In this document: in pieces, positions 8,449 to 15,623 of the stretch
Layout: each line of letters opens with the position of its first letter
How positions within the stretch are numbered: position 1 is the stretch's first letter
Assembly (NCBI GenBank): GCA_964613585.1
Contig: CAZTHL010000081.1
Span: 1-16,388, forward strand
Reading direction: 5' to 3'
Length of the DNA stretch: 16,388 nt
Origin: CAZTHL01 sp964613585
GTDB taxonomy: Bacteria > Pseudomonadota > Alphaproteobacteria > DSM-16000 > Inquilinaceae
Position numbers and translations under genes: made by a program
The notes under the pieces: generated by a model
What the model was told of the DNA's origin: nothing
The model's input: the letters and a program-made list of their open reading frames with translations, nothing else
Database searches by the model: none

Positions 8449-9513
8449 TCACGACGAGCCGGGCGCGGCGCGGCGGCCGCCCGCGTGTCCGGCGGCGACC
8501 GTCGCCGACTCGGCCCCGGCGGCCGCGGGGCCGGCGGGTTCGGCCGCCGGCGGGCCGTCCGACCAGGCCGGCCGGGCGACCCAAGGGCGCTCCGGCGCCA
8601 GGGTCGGGACCGAGGCCGGCACCGGCCGCGGGCCAATCGCGATGGGCCGCGCCGGCCGCACGGCCTGGTCATGGCCGAACGCGCGGATGTGCCGGGCCGC
8701 CGGCTCGGCGTCCTCCTCCAGCGCGAAATGGCCGGTGTCGAGCAGATGGACCTCCGTCTCCGGCAGGTCGCGGCGAAAGGCCTCCGCCCCGGCCACCCCG
8801 TAGATCGGGTCGTGGCGCCCCCACAGCACCAGGGTCGGCGGACGGTGGGCACGCAGGTAGCTCTGCCAGCGGTCGCAGCGCGCCAGATTGGTGCGGAAGT
8901 CGTGGAACAGGTCGAGCTGGATTTCATGGTTGCCGGCCCGCTCGAGCAGCACCTGGTGGTAGAGCCAGCTGCGGCTGTCGAGCCGTCCGGGATCGCGGGC
9001 GCCGGCGGTGTAGCGGGCGCGCACCGCCTCGGGCCGCAGGTAGCGGCGCATGGACGCCTCGGTCAGCGGCGTCCGCTCCACCCAGAACGGCCGCCACGGC
9101 TTCCAGTAGTCGGTCAGCGCGTCGAGATAGGCATAGCCGTTCTGCACGATCAGGCCGTCGATCCACTCGGGATGCCGGCTGGCGAGGCGCAGGCCGACGG
9201 CCGCGCCGTAGCCGTGCATGTAGAGCGTGAGCGGCGCCAGACCGAGCCGCTCGACCATGGCCTCGACAACGGCCGAAAGCCGGTCGAAGCTATAGCCGAA
9301 CGCCCCGGTCGACGGCGCGCTGCTGTGGCCGAAGCCGGGATAGTCGGGGGCGACGACGCGGAAGCGGTCGGCGACAAGCGGTATCAGGCTGCGGAACATG
9401 AACGAGGACGACGGGAAGCCGTGCAGCAGGAGCAGGGTGCCCCGGTCCGGCTGGCCCGCCTCGCGGTAGAAGATCAGCAGGCCATCGATCTCCACCGTCC
9501 GAAACTGCATCAT
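8449..9513 (-). CDS. Alpha/beta hydrolase, epoxide-hydrolase/dehalogenase-like, nucleophile replaced by Gly
   Basis: The 354-residue protein has the alpha/beta-hydrolase fold of the epoxide hydrolase/haloalkane dehalogenase group: the oxyanion-hole HGFPSSSFMFR (31-41), APDYPGFGHS, IVQNGYAY, the QLDLFHDFRTN cap region, and the late acid/base pair D235 (WGRHDP) and H262 (DTGHFALEED). Close relatives have LYVxDYGAPxG at the nucleophile elbow, with Asp as nucleophile. Here the segment reads LYMHGYGAAVG, putting Gly101 (GGC) at that place; a single base change from GAC would explain it. The usual enzymatic mechanism should therefore not work. After the core, about 70 Pro/Ala-rich residues (from about 285) have no recognisable domain. 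I chose the ATG at 9513 because AAGGA lies 7 bases upstream. The gene is upstream of the MFS gene on the same strand. It could be a decaying enzyme, a non-catalytic binding protein or a sequence error. Confidence 0.85.
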   Translation of the reverse strand: MMQFRTVEIDGLLIFYREAGQPDRGTLLLLHGFPSSSFMFRSLIPLVADRFRVVAPDYPGFGHSSAPSTGAFGYSFDRLSAVVEAMVERLGLAPLTLYMHGYGAAVGLRLASRHPEWIDGLIVQNGYAYLDALTDYWKPWRPFWVERTPLTEASMRRYLRPEAVRARYTAGARDPGRLDSRSWLYHQVLLERAGNHEIQLDLFHDFRTNLARCDRWQSYLRAHRPPTLVLWGRHDPIYGVAGAEAFRRDLPETEVHLLDTGHFALEEDAEPAARHIRAFGHDQAVRPARPIAIGPRPVPASVPTLAPERPWVARPAWSDGPPAAEPAGPAAAGAESATVAAGHAGGRRAAPGSS

Positions 9514-9782
9514 CCGTCGGTCCTTCCGGGCCGCGCGCGGGGGAAGCCGCGGGACCACCGGCTTATTGGTGCCGGCCTCGGCCTCGCCGGATTGGCCAGG
9601 CCGCCCCCTGCGATGAGCCGGGGCGCCGGGGAAGTCTCCGCCATGGGGCGTGGCCCGACTGTGCGCGCACGCCGGTATACGGACCGTTAAGCACGATGGA
9701 GCGTATCCCGCCTTCGGATACCGGCCCGCCCGCGAACGGCCGGGCCGTGATCGGACTCATCCCGCAGACGGTTGGGATCGGC
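9514..9782. other. Intergenic stretch with no recognised gene
   Basis: This 269-base stretch lies between the divergent hydrolase gene and the antiporter remnant. I see no convincing gene, RNA or terminator. It has a perfect 10-bp palindrome (GTGCGCGCAC, 9661-9670) and nearby TATACG (9676-9681), but no -35 box at the right distance on either strand. Confidence 0.5.
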
Positions 9783-10244
9783 ATGGACACGGAGCGTCCC
9801 CGGCTCGGCGGCCTCGCCCTGCCCGTCGCGGGTGGCGGGCCGCTCGCCCGCGGCGCCGCCGCGGTGGCTCGGGGGGAGGGGGCTCGGCGGGTCGCCGCTG
9901 GTGATCGGCCTCACCCGGGTCGGCCTCGGCAGGTCGACGCCGGAACGGGTGACGTCCGGTCCGACGGCGCTCGCCGGCGCGCCCGGCATCGCCTACGGCA
10001 CCATCTCGGCTCCACCATCGCCAACATTCTCGGTATTGGCGGAATGACCGCGCTGATCGCCCCGACCCGGGTGCCGCCCGGGATTTACCGCTTTGACAAT
10101 CCGGTCATGGACAATCCGGTCATGAGCGCGGTGCCGGTGCCCGTCGTGCCGCTCACCGCCACGGACCCGCGCGTCGCGAGTCGGGAGGGCGGCCTGCTGC
10201 CGGGCGGCCAAGCCACGCCAGTCGCTTGGCTCCGGACCGCCTGA
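9783..10244 (+). pseudogene. Remnant of a sodium/calcium antiporter (CaCA family)
   Basis: Reading three frame segments in turn gives the N-terminal half of a CaCA-type Na+/Ca2+ exchanger (YrbG-like). Segment 1, up to about 9870, gives LGGLALPVAGGGPLARGAAAVA. Segment 2, about 9883-10005, gives GGSPLVIGLTRVGLGRSTPE followed by RVTSGPTALAGAPGIAYGTI. Segment 3, from about 10008, returns to the first frame with GSTIANILGIGGMTALIAPTRV. The first shift is an extra base in or near the G-rich run 9871-9882; the second is a lost base near 10006. The alpha-1 repeat is damaged: relatives have GFGTSTPELVTS, here GLGRSTPERVTS. The second half, with the alpha-2 repeat needed for transport, is absent; the last frame stops at 10244. 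A 15-bp duplication lies within it. Family recognition is from memory of the motif; loss of function is inferred from two shifts plus truncation. Confidence 0.75.
10095..10124 (+). repeat. Tandem 15-bp duplication in the antiporter remnant
   Basis: GACAATCCGGTCATG occurs twice in a row (10095-10109 and 10110-10124), an exact duplication. In the reading frame it repeats DNPVM. Perfect identity suggests a recent slippage event in DNA no longer under selection. Confidence 0.9.
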
Positions 10245-10385
10245 AGCGGCGGCATCAAGCCGGAGGCGGCCCTCGCAGACCACGGCGACCTCGCTGCGCC
10301 GACAGCCAGCCAGCGGTGGCAGCTCCCACTCAGGCCGCGGCCGCCCCGCCTCGCTGGCGGCGACCGGCGGCCGCCGTCCGCGCGA

Positions 10386-10757
10386 TCAGGCCTCCGCCTT
10401 CGCCGTGGCGTCGGGGGCGACCCGGAAGCTCTCGCCGCAGCCGCAGCGGTCGATCTCGTTCGGGTTGGTGAAGACGAAGCGGGCGCCGAGGTCCTCCTCG
10501 ACCCAGTCCATCTCGGTGCCGATCAGGAACATGGCCGCCGTCGGCTCCATCAGGATGGTGACGCCCTTGTCCTCGATCACATCCTCGAGCGGCTTGCGCT
10601 CCCGGGCGTACTCCATGGTGTAGCTGAGCCCGGAGCAGCCGCGCGCCTTGACGCCGACGCGCAGGCCCACAACCGGCTCCGCGGCCCGGTCCATCAGGGT
10701 GCGCACCCGCTCCGCGGCACGGTCGGTCAAGGTGAAGGCTTTCGGCAGGGTCGCCAT
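10386..10757 (-). CDS. sufA: A-type iron-sulfur carrier (HesB/IscA/SufA family)
   Basis: A-type carriers receive Fe-S clusters from the scaffold and pass them to target proteins in the cytoplasm. The 123-residue protein has the three invariant cysteines: C41 in ARGCSGLSY, and C105 and C107 in the C-terminal CGCGESF. FTNPNE and the VGVKARGCSG block are also typical. It is the last gene of the SUF cluster, which favours the name sufA over iscA or erpA; sequence alone cannot separate these well. The ATG at 10757 has a G-rich Shine-Dalgarno (GGGGG) about 7 bases upstream. A 153-base gap separates it from the DUF59 gene, the largest inside the cluster, and a possible own promoter lies there. Confidence 0.92.
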   Translation of the reverse strand: MATLPKAFTLTDRAAERVRTLMDRAAEPVVGLRVGVKARGCSGLSYTMEYARERKPLEDVIEDKGVTILMEPTAAMFLIGTEMDWVEEDLGARFVFTNPNEIDRCGCGESFRVAPDATAKAEA

Positions 10758-10796
10758 GATCTACCCCCAAAGGTGTCCCGGTCCCGCTCGTCCCCA

Positions 10797-10825
10797 GATA
10801 TCGGACGGGCGCGACCCGTTCGCAA
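10797..10825 (-). promoter_or_regulatory. Possible promoter of sufA
   Basis: On the minus strand TTGCGA (10820-10825) and GATATC (10797-10802) are 17 bases apart, with a predicted start about 33 bases before the sufA ATG. The spacer contains a small inverted repeat, ACGGG/CCCGT. If real, sufA can be transcribed apart from the rest of the operon. The -10 match is weak. Confidence 0.33.
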
Positions 10826-10910
10826 GACGCGAGGCCATCGTCCCGCACGGCGCCGGCTCGGCGCTCCGCCGCCGCAGCACAACCGCCGGCCCACGCACTG
10901 TCGCCGCTCC

Positions 10911-11348
10911 TCAGAAGCCGAGGATCATCCGGGCATCCTCGCTCGCCTTGTCGAGGGTCCACGGCGGATCCCAGGTCAGCTCGACCCGGCAGCTGCGCAC
11001 GCCCGGCACCTGCCGCACGCCGGTCTCGACCAGCCGTGGGAGGCTGCCGGCGACCGGGCAGTTCGGCGCGGTCAGCGTCATCTCGACCGTCGCGTCGCCC
11101 CGTTCGGTCAGGTCGAGGCGATAGATCAGCCCCAGGTCGTATATGTTGACCGGGATCTCCGGATCCATGATCTGCAGCAGGTTGTCGATGATGGCCGCGC
11201 GGGTCGCGGCGACATCGAGCGGCGGCTCCGGCTCCTCCTCCAACGGCGAGCGGACATGGACCCAGTCCGGCTCGGAGACCGGCACCTCATCGATGAAGTC
11301 CGCCAGGCCCGGGCCCTCGGGCAGGCCGTGCACGCGGCCGTCGTCCAT
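10911..11348 (-). CDS. sufT: SUF system DUF59 (MIP18-like) Fe-S assembly protein
   Basis: DUF59 proteins in SUF operons help mature Fe-S proteins; they are accessory factors rather than scaffold parts. The 145-residue product has an N-terminal acidic extension of about 45 residues, then the domain with DPEIPVNIYDLGLIY (62-76), a conserved cysteine C97 in LTAPNCPVAG, and the closing VELTWDPPWT block. This matches the SUF-associated DUF59 group. The name sufT is used for such proteins in some genomes, so treat the symbol as provisional. The ATG at 11348 has a perfect AGGAGG eight bases upstream. Only 12 bases separate it from the sufU stop, so the two are surely cotranscribed. Confidence 0.9.
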   Translation of the reverse strand: MDDGRVHGLPEGPGLADFIDEVPVSEPDWVHVRSPLEEEPEPPLDVAATRAAIIDNLLQIMDPEIPVNIYDLGLIYRLDLTERGDATVEMTLTAPNCPVAGSLPRLVETGVRQVPGVRSCRVELTWDPPWTLDKASEDARMILGF

Positions 11349-11356
11349 GGTGCCCG

Positions 11357-11362
11357 CCTCCT
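11357..11362 (-). promoter_or_regulatory. Perfect Shine-Dalgarno of the DUF59 gene, overlapping the sufU stop
   Basis: AGGAGG, eight bases before the ATG at 11348. Its first two bases are the last two of the sufU TAG stop codon (11361-11363), so a ribosome ending sufU covers this site; translational coupling is likely. Confidence 0.7.
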
Positions 11363-11825
11363 ATTCGGTCGACACGGTGGATTCGCCCTCGATGGCCGCC
11401 GTCATGGTGTGCCAGGCAAGGGTGGCGCATTTCACGCGGACCGGGAACTGCCGAACCCCGGCCAGAGCCTGCAGCCGGTCCAGGTCGTCCGGGTCGAGGC
11501 CGGACAGGTCGGGCTCGCCCTCGCCCGTCGCCATCGCGTGGAACGCCTCGAACAGCCGGCGCGCCCCGGCCTCGGTCTTGCCGCGCACGATCTCGGTCAT
11601 CATCGAGGCCGAGGCCATGGAGATGGCGCAGCCCTCCCCGAGAAAGGCGCAATCGCGCACCGTCCCCTCGGGGTCGAGCTTCAGATAAATCACCAGAGCG
11701 TCGCCGCACACCGGGTTGCGGCCCACGGCCTCCCGGTTGAAGTCGTCGGGATGACGTCGGTTGCGCGGATTCTTGCCGTGATCGAGGATGATCTCCTGGT
11801 ACAGGTCGCGCAGATCGTCGAACAT
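11361..11825 (-). CDS. sufU: SufU-type IscU/NifU-like sulfur-transfer/scaffold protein
   Basis: SufU accepts sulfur from SufS and passes it to the SufBCD scaffold. The 154-residue protein has the three conserved cysteines C40 (NPVCGD), C66 (GEGCAIS) and C133 (VKCATLAW), plus D42 next to the first. Between the second and third cysteines there is the extra stretch of about 20 residues (about 97-118, GEGEPDLSGLDPDDLDRLQ region) that separates SufU from IscU. It also lacks the LPPVK chaperone-binding motif of IscU. The ATG at 11825 is preceded by GAGGA, and the TGA stop of sufS lies in that same sequence (TGAGGA), giving tight coupling with a 9-base gap. SufU is best known from Gram-positive bacteria, but similar proteins occur in SUF operons of some alphaproteobacteria. 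Confidence 0.9.
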   Translation of the reverse strand: MFDDLRDLYQEIILDHGKNPRNRRHPDDFNREAVGRNPVCGDALVIYLKLDPEGTVRDCAFLGEGCAISMASASMMTEIVRGKTEAGARRLFEAFHAMATGEGEPDLSGLDPDDLDRLQALAGVRQFPVRVKCATLAWHTMTAAIEGESTVSTE

Positions 11826-11834
11826 CGGCGTTCC

Positions 11835-13094
11835 TCAGGCGAAGAAGCGGCGGACCTCGTCGACCGCCTTGACCAGCGTGTCGACCTCGGCCGAGGTGTT
11901 GTAGAGGCCGATCGAGGCGCGCGCCGTCGCCGCCACGCCGAAGCGCTCCATCAGCGGCTGCGCGCAATGGTGCCCGACGCGGATCGCCACGCCCACCCGG
12001 TCGACCAGCGTGCCGACATCGTGGGAGTGCACCCCGTCGAGGGTGAAGGACACGATCGCCGCCTTGCCCGGGGCCCGGCCATAGAGCCGCACGCCCGGGA
12101 TCGCCACGAGCCGCTCCTCGGCATGGCGCCGGACGTCGTCCTCGTGCCGGGCGATCCGCTCCAGGCCGAGATCCTGCAGATAGTCGATGGCCGCGGCCAG
12201 CCCGACGGCCTCGACGATCGGCGGCGTCCCGGCCTCGAACTTGTGCGGCAGACTGTTGAACACCGTCTCCTCGAAGCTGACCGACAGGATCATGTCGCCG
12301 CCGCCCTGGTAGGGCGGCATGGCCTCGAGCCGCGCCTCCTTGCCGTAGAGCACCCCAATGCCGGTCGGCCCGTAGAGCTTGTGGCCGGTGAACGTGTAGA
12401 AGTCGACGTCGAGATCGCGCACGTCGACCGGCATGTGCACCACCGCCTGCGAGCCGTCGAGCAGCACCGGCACACCGTGGGCGTGCGCCAGCGCGACGAT
12501 CCGCTTGGCCGGCGTCACCGTGCCCAGCACGTTCGAGGCGTGGGTGATCGCCAGCAGCCGGGTGCGCGGGCCAATCAGCGCCTCGAGCGCCGCCAGGTCG
12601 AGCAGACCGTCCTCGTCGATCGGAGCCACCTTGAGCACCACCCCGGTCTGCGCCCGCAGGAGCTGCCACGGCACGATGTTGGCGTGGTGCTCCATGGCCG
12701 AGACGATGATTTCGTCGCCCGCCTGAAAACGGTCGCGCCCGAAGCTCTGGGCCACCAGGTTGATCGCCTCGGTGCCGCCCTTGGTGAAGACGATCTCCCG
12801 CGTCGAGCCGGCGTTGATGAAGCGCCGCACCGTCTCGCGCGCGCCCTCGAAGGCGTCCGTGGCCACACCGCTCAGGTGATGCAGGCCGCGATGGACGTTG
12901 GCGTAGCGCCGCTCCATCAGCCCCGACATGGCGTCGATCACCGCGCGCGGCTTCTGCGCCGAGGCCGCGTTGTCGAGATAGACCAGCGGCTTGCCGTGCA
13001 CCTCCCGCTCAAGGATCGGGAAGTCCGCGCGGACGCTCTCCAGGTCGTAGCTGTTGATCGCGCTGCCGTGCAGCTTGGTCGTGGTGTCGGGCAT
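11835..13094 (-). CDS. sufS: Cysteine desulfurase SufS (class V aminotransferase fold)
   Basis: This PLP enzyme converts L-cysteine to alanine and leaves a persulfide on its active-site cysteine, supplying sulfur for Fe-S clusters. The 419-residue protein shows K239 in TFTGHKLYGPTGIG as the PLP lysine, H137 in AMEHHANIVPW, D213 in LLDGSQ for the pyridine nitrogen, and the sulfur-carrying C377 in RVGHHCAQPLM. The short loop around C377 is of the group II (SufS/CsdA) kind. The ATG at 13094 has GAGG six bases upstream and lies 8 bases from the sufD stop. Upstream in-frame sequence to 13604 runs antisense-like through sufD and is not part of the protein. Confidence 0.95.
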   Translation of the reverse strand: MPDTTTKLHGSAINSYDLESVRADFPILEREVHGKPLVYLDNAASAQKPRAVIDAMSGLMERRYANVHRGLHHLSGVATDAFEGARETVRRFINAGSTREIVFTKGGTEAINLVAQSFGRDRFQAGDEIIVSAMEHHANIVPWQLLRAQTGVVLKVAPIDEDGLLDLAALEALIGPRTRLLAITHASNVLGTVTPAKRIVALAHAHGVPVLLDGSQAVVHMPVDVRDLDVDFYTFTGHKLYGPTGIGVLYGKEARLEAMPPYQGGGDMILSVSFEETVFNSLPHKFEAGTPPIVEAVGLAAAIDYLQDLGLERIARHEDDVRRHAEERLVAIPGVRLYGRAPGKAAIVSFTLDGVHSHDVGTLVDRVGVAIRVGHHCAQPLMERFGVAATARASIGLYNTSAEVDTLVKAVDEVRRFFA

Positions 13095-13102
13095 GGCCTG
13101 CC

Positions 13103-14434
13103 TCACTCCCCGCCGCTGTCGGCGAGCCAGTCGCTCACCAGGGCGGTAAACTCGTCGCGGACCGGGTCGACCCGGATCTCCTCGAGGACGTCCCGGATGA
13201 ACGCCTCCACCAGCAATGCCCGCGCCTCGGCCTCCGGGATGCCGCGGGCGCGGAGATAGAACAGCGCCTCGTGGTCGATCTCGCCGGCGGTGGCGCCGTG
13301 GCTGCACTTGACGTCGTCGGCGTAGATCTCGAGCTCCGGCTTGCTGTCGATCTCGGCGCCGCGGGACAGCAGCAGGGCGCGGTTCAACTGGTAGCCGTCG
13401 GTGCGTTGGGCATGGCGGCGGACCAGGATCTTGCCCTGGAATACGCCGCGCGCCTGGCCGTCGAGCACCCCCTTGTAGACCTCGCGGCTGCGGCAATCCG
13501 GCTCGGCGTGGTCGATGAAGCTGGTGGTGTCGAGCACCTGGCCGGCGCGGCCCAGGTAGCCGCCGCTGATCCGACACTCGCCGCCGGGCGCGCACAGCAC
13601 GCAATGGATGTCGTTGCGCGCCAGCGCCCCGCCGAACGACAGGATGAAGTTGTCGTAGATGGCGTCGCGGCCGATCCGCGCCATGAGCCCGGCCAGGTGG
13701 AAGGCCTGCGCCCCCTCCGCCTGCAACTTGAAGTGGCTGATTCGCGCGCCGTCCTCAGCGACCACCTCGACGGCGCCGTTGTTGAAGTAGGCGGTGTCGT
13801 CGACGCCGTGCCAGCTCTCCACCACGATGGCGCGGCTGCGGGCCCCGGCGACGATCAGGCTGCGCGAATGGGCGACATAGGGCTCGTGGTGCCGGTCGCT
13901 CAGCCAGAGGATACGGATCGGCTCCTCGACCACGGTATCCGGCGCCAGCTCCAGCACGAGACCGTCCTGCATCAGCGCGGTGTTGAGCCCGAGCATCGGC
14001 CGTCCGGCGCCGTCGACCACCCGGCCCAGATGCCGGGCCAGCAGCGGGTCGCCGTCCTCCATGGCGGCCGCGAAGCCGCGCAGGCGCGCGCCGGCCGGCA
14101 GGGCCTCCAGCCGCGACAGGTCGGGCCGGACATGGCCATTGACCAGGACCACGCGATGCGTCGCGGCCTCAAGCCCGTCGAGGCGGGCCCGCAGCGGCTC
14201 GGAGACCGGCCCGGCCAGCGCCGGCGCCTCGGCGAAGCGGAGCTTGGCGAGCGGCCTGAGATCCGTGAATTTCCAGGCCTCCGCCTTGCGCGTCGGCAGC
14301 CCCTCGGCGCCGAAACGCTCGATCCCGGCCTCGCGCAGCGCCTCGGCCCAGTCGCGGCCGGCACCCGGCAGGCGCGCGCGCGTCTCCGTGAAGCGCTCGA
14401 CAAAGGGAACGGCGGTCTCGCTGGTCTCGCTCAT
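13103..14434 (-). CDS. sufD: Fe-S cluster assembly protein SufD
   Basis: SufD pairs with SufB and SufC in the SufBC2D scaffold complex. The 443-residue protein has the SufB/SufD beta-helix core, with the block DHAEPDCRSREVYKGVLDGQ (about 309-328) and GVFQGKILVRRHAQ, and the C-terminal DDVKCSHGATAGEID (about 373-387). In this last block H379 corresponds to the histidine reported as important for cluster formation at the SufB-SufD interface, judging from its place next to SHGAT. The N-terminus has the KAEAWKFTDLR motif typical of SufD. The ATG at 14434 lacks a strong Shine-Dalgarno. A 78-base gap with a short tandem repeat separates it from sufC. Confidence 0.95.
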   Translation of the reverse strand: MSETSETAVPFVERFTETRARLPGAGRDWAEALREAGIERFGAEGLPTRKAEAWKFTDLRPLAKLRFAEAPALAGPVSEPLRARLDGLEAATHRVVLVNGHVRPDLSRLEALPAGARLRGFAAAMEDGDPLLARHLGRVVDGAGRPMLGLNTALMQDGLVLELAPDTVVEEPIRILWLSDRHHEPYVAHSRSLIVAGARSRAIVVESWHGVDDTAYFNNGAVEVVAEDGARISHFKLQAEGAQAFHLAGLMARIGRDAIYDNFILSFGGALARNDIHCVLCAPGGECRISGGYLGRAGQVLDTTSFIDHAEPDCRSREVYKGVLDGQARGVFQGKILVRRHAQRTDGYQLNRALLLSRGAEIDSKPELEIYADDVKCSHGATAGEIDHEALFYLRARGIPEAEARALLVEAFIRDVLEEIRVDPVRDEFTALVSDWLADSGGE

Positions 14435-14459
14435 CGGGCCTAGCTTCGTCCTCGTCTTT

Positions 14460-14487
14460 CCGGATGCCTCTGACCGGATACCTCTGA
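14460..14487. repeat. Imperfect tandem 14-bp repeat in the sufC-sufD gap
   Basis: CCGGATGCCTCTGA (14460-14473) is followed directly by CCGGATACCTCTGA (14474-14487), differing at one base. The repeat lies in the 78-base gap upstream of sufD on its transcript. Probably a slippage product; it widens the gap between two otherwise coupled genes. Confidence 0.85.
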
Positions 14488-14512
14488 TGCCACCGCTGCG
14501 CGACCCGTGTCG

Positions 14513-15262
<750 letters not shown>

Positions 15263-15289
15263 GTCGTCTCTGTCTCTAAGGTTCCGGCG

Positions 15290-15303
15290 CCGGCCGCGGC
15301 CGG
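15290..15303. repeat. Perfect 14-bp GC palindrome upstream of sufC
   Basis: CCGGCCGCGGCCGG (15290-15303) equals its own reverse complement, in the 45-base gap between the small gene and sufC. It could fold in the operon mRNA or be a protein site. No T-run follows, so it is unlikely to end transcription fully. Chance occurrence is possible in DNA this GC-rich. Confidence 0.35.
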
Positions 15304-15307
15304 GCCG

Positions 15308-15538
15308 CTAGCCGGCGAAGGGATCGGGATGCCCGTCGATCCAGCGCTTTCCCATCTCGATCGACAGGGTGTCCGCCATGTCCCGGGTCTCCACCGTGTC
15401 GGCGCCCTCGAGCATGCGCTCGTGCGCCTCCTGGGCATGGTAGCGGACGATCAGCACGACCGGACGCCACCGCATGTCGGTCTCGATCCGCGCCTCGGAG
15501 CTGAGCACAAAGCCCTTGTAGTCCGTCCTGCGCGGCAT
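15308..15538 (-). CDS. Small HlyU-like protein encoded between sufB and sufC
   Basis: This 76-residue protein is not a known SUF subunit. The layout resembles the HlyU domain (PF10115): YKGF near the start (7-10), a central pair of strands (RWRPVVLIVRY), then GADTVETRDMADTLSIEMGKRWIDGHPDPF. That last part follows the HlyU pattern of a (R/G)ADT-like strand end, a helix with spaced Ala/Lys residues, and a final ID..G...F. The assignment is from pattern memory and is uncertain; it could be another small alpha/beta domain. There are no cysteines, so it is unlikely to hold a cluster itself. H34 and H39 are the only clustered possible ligands. Evidence that it is real: a strong GGAGGT five bases before the ATG at 15538, the same strand, and tight packing in the operon (85 bases after sufB, 45 before sufC). 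Confidence 0.75.
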   Translation of the reverse strand: MPRRTDYKGFVLSSEARIETDMRWRPVVLIVRYHAQEAHERMLEGADTVETRDMADTLSIEMGKRWIDGHPDPFAG

Positions 15539-15543
15539 CTCCG

Positions 15544-15549
15544 ACCTCC
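15544..15549 (-). promoter_or_regulatory. Strong Shine-Dalgarno of the small SUF-operon gene
   Basis: GGAGGT, five bases before the ATG at 15538. It is stronger than the sites before sufC and sufD, and is the best single sign that the 76-residue gene is translated. Confidence 0.65.
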
Positions 15550-15623
15550 GACCTGCCCCTCTGCGATGGCTCCAGCGCCCGTTCGCCCCAACGCCCGCTG
15601 CTCCGGGGCGGCGGCTCGCGCCG

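Noticed and set aside
9661..9681. Palindrome plus TATACG as a promoter or origin signal
   Set aside because: No -35 box at the right spacing on either strand, and the palindrome is only alternating GC-type sequence.
9871..10010. Programmed frameshifting in the antiporter remnant
   Set aside because: Two separate shifts in opposite directions, a damaged alpha-1 repeat and a missing second half point to decay rather than recoding.
9696..10244. A 182-codon plus-strand frame as a real hypothetical protein
   Set aside because: Its middle is unrelated to antiporters while both ends are antiporter-like, which is better explained by two frameshifts in a pseudogene.
10773..13259. An 828-codon open frame on the plus strand, antisense to the DUF59, sufU and sufS genes
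   Set aside because: Product is rich in Arg, His, Gly and Val with no domain; it mirrors real genes on the other strand, as expected in GC-rich DNA where stops are rare.
15539..15623. Hairpin or riboswitch in the sufB to small-gene gap
   Set aside because: Only short GC-rich complementarities of the kind found throughout this DNA; no conserved motif or T-run.
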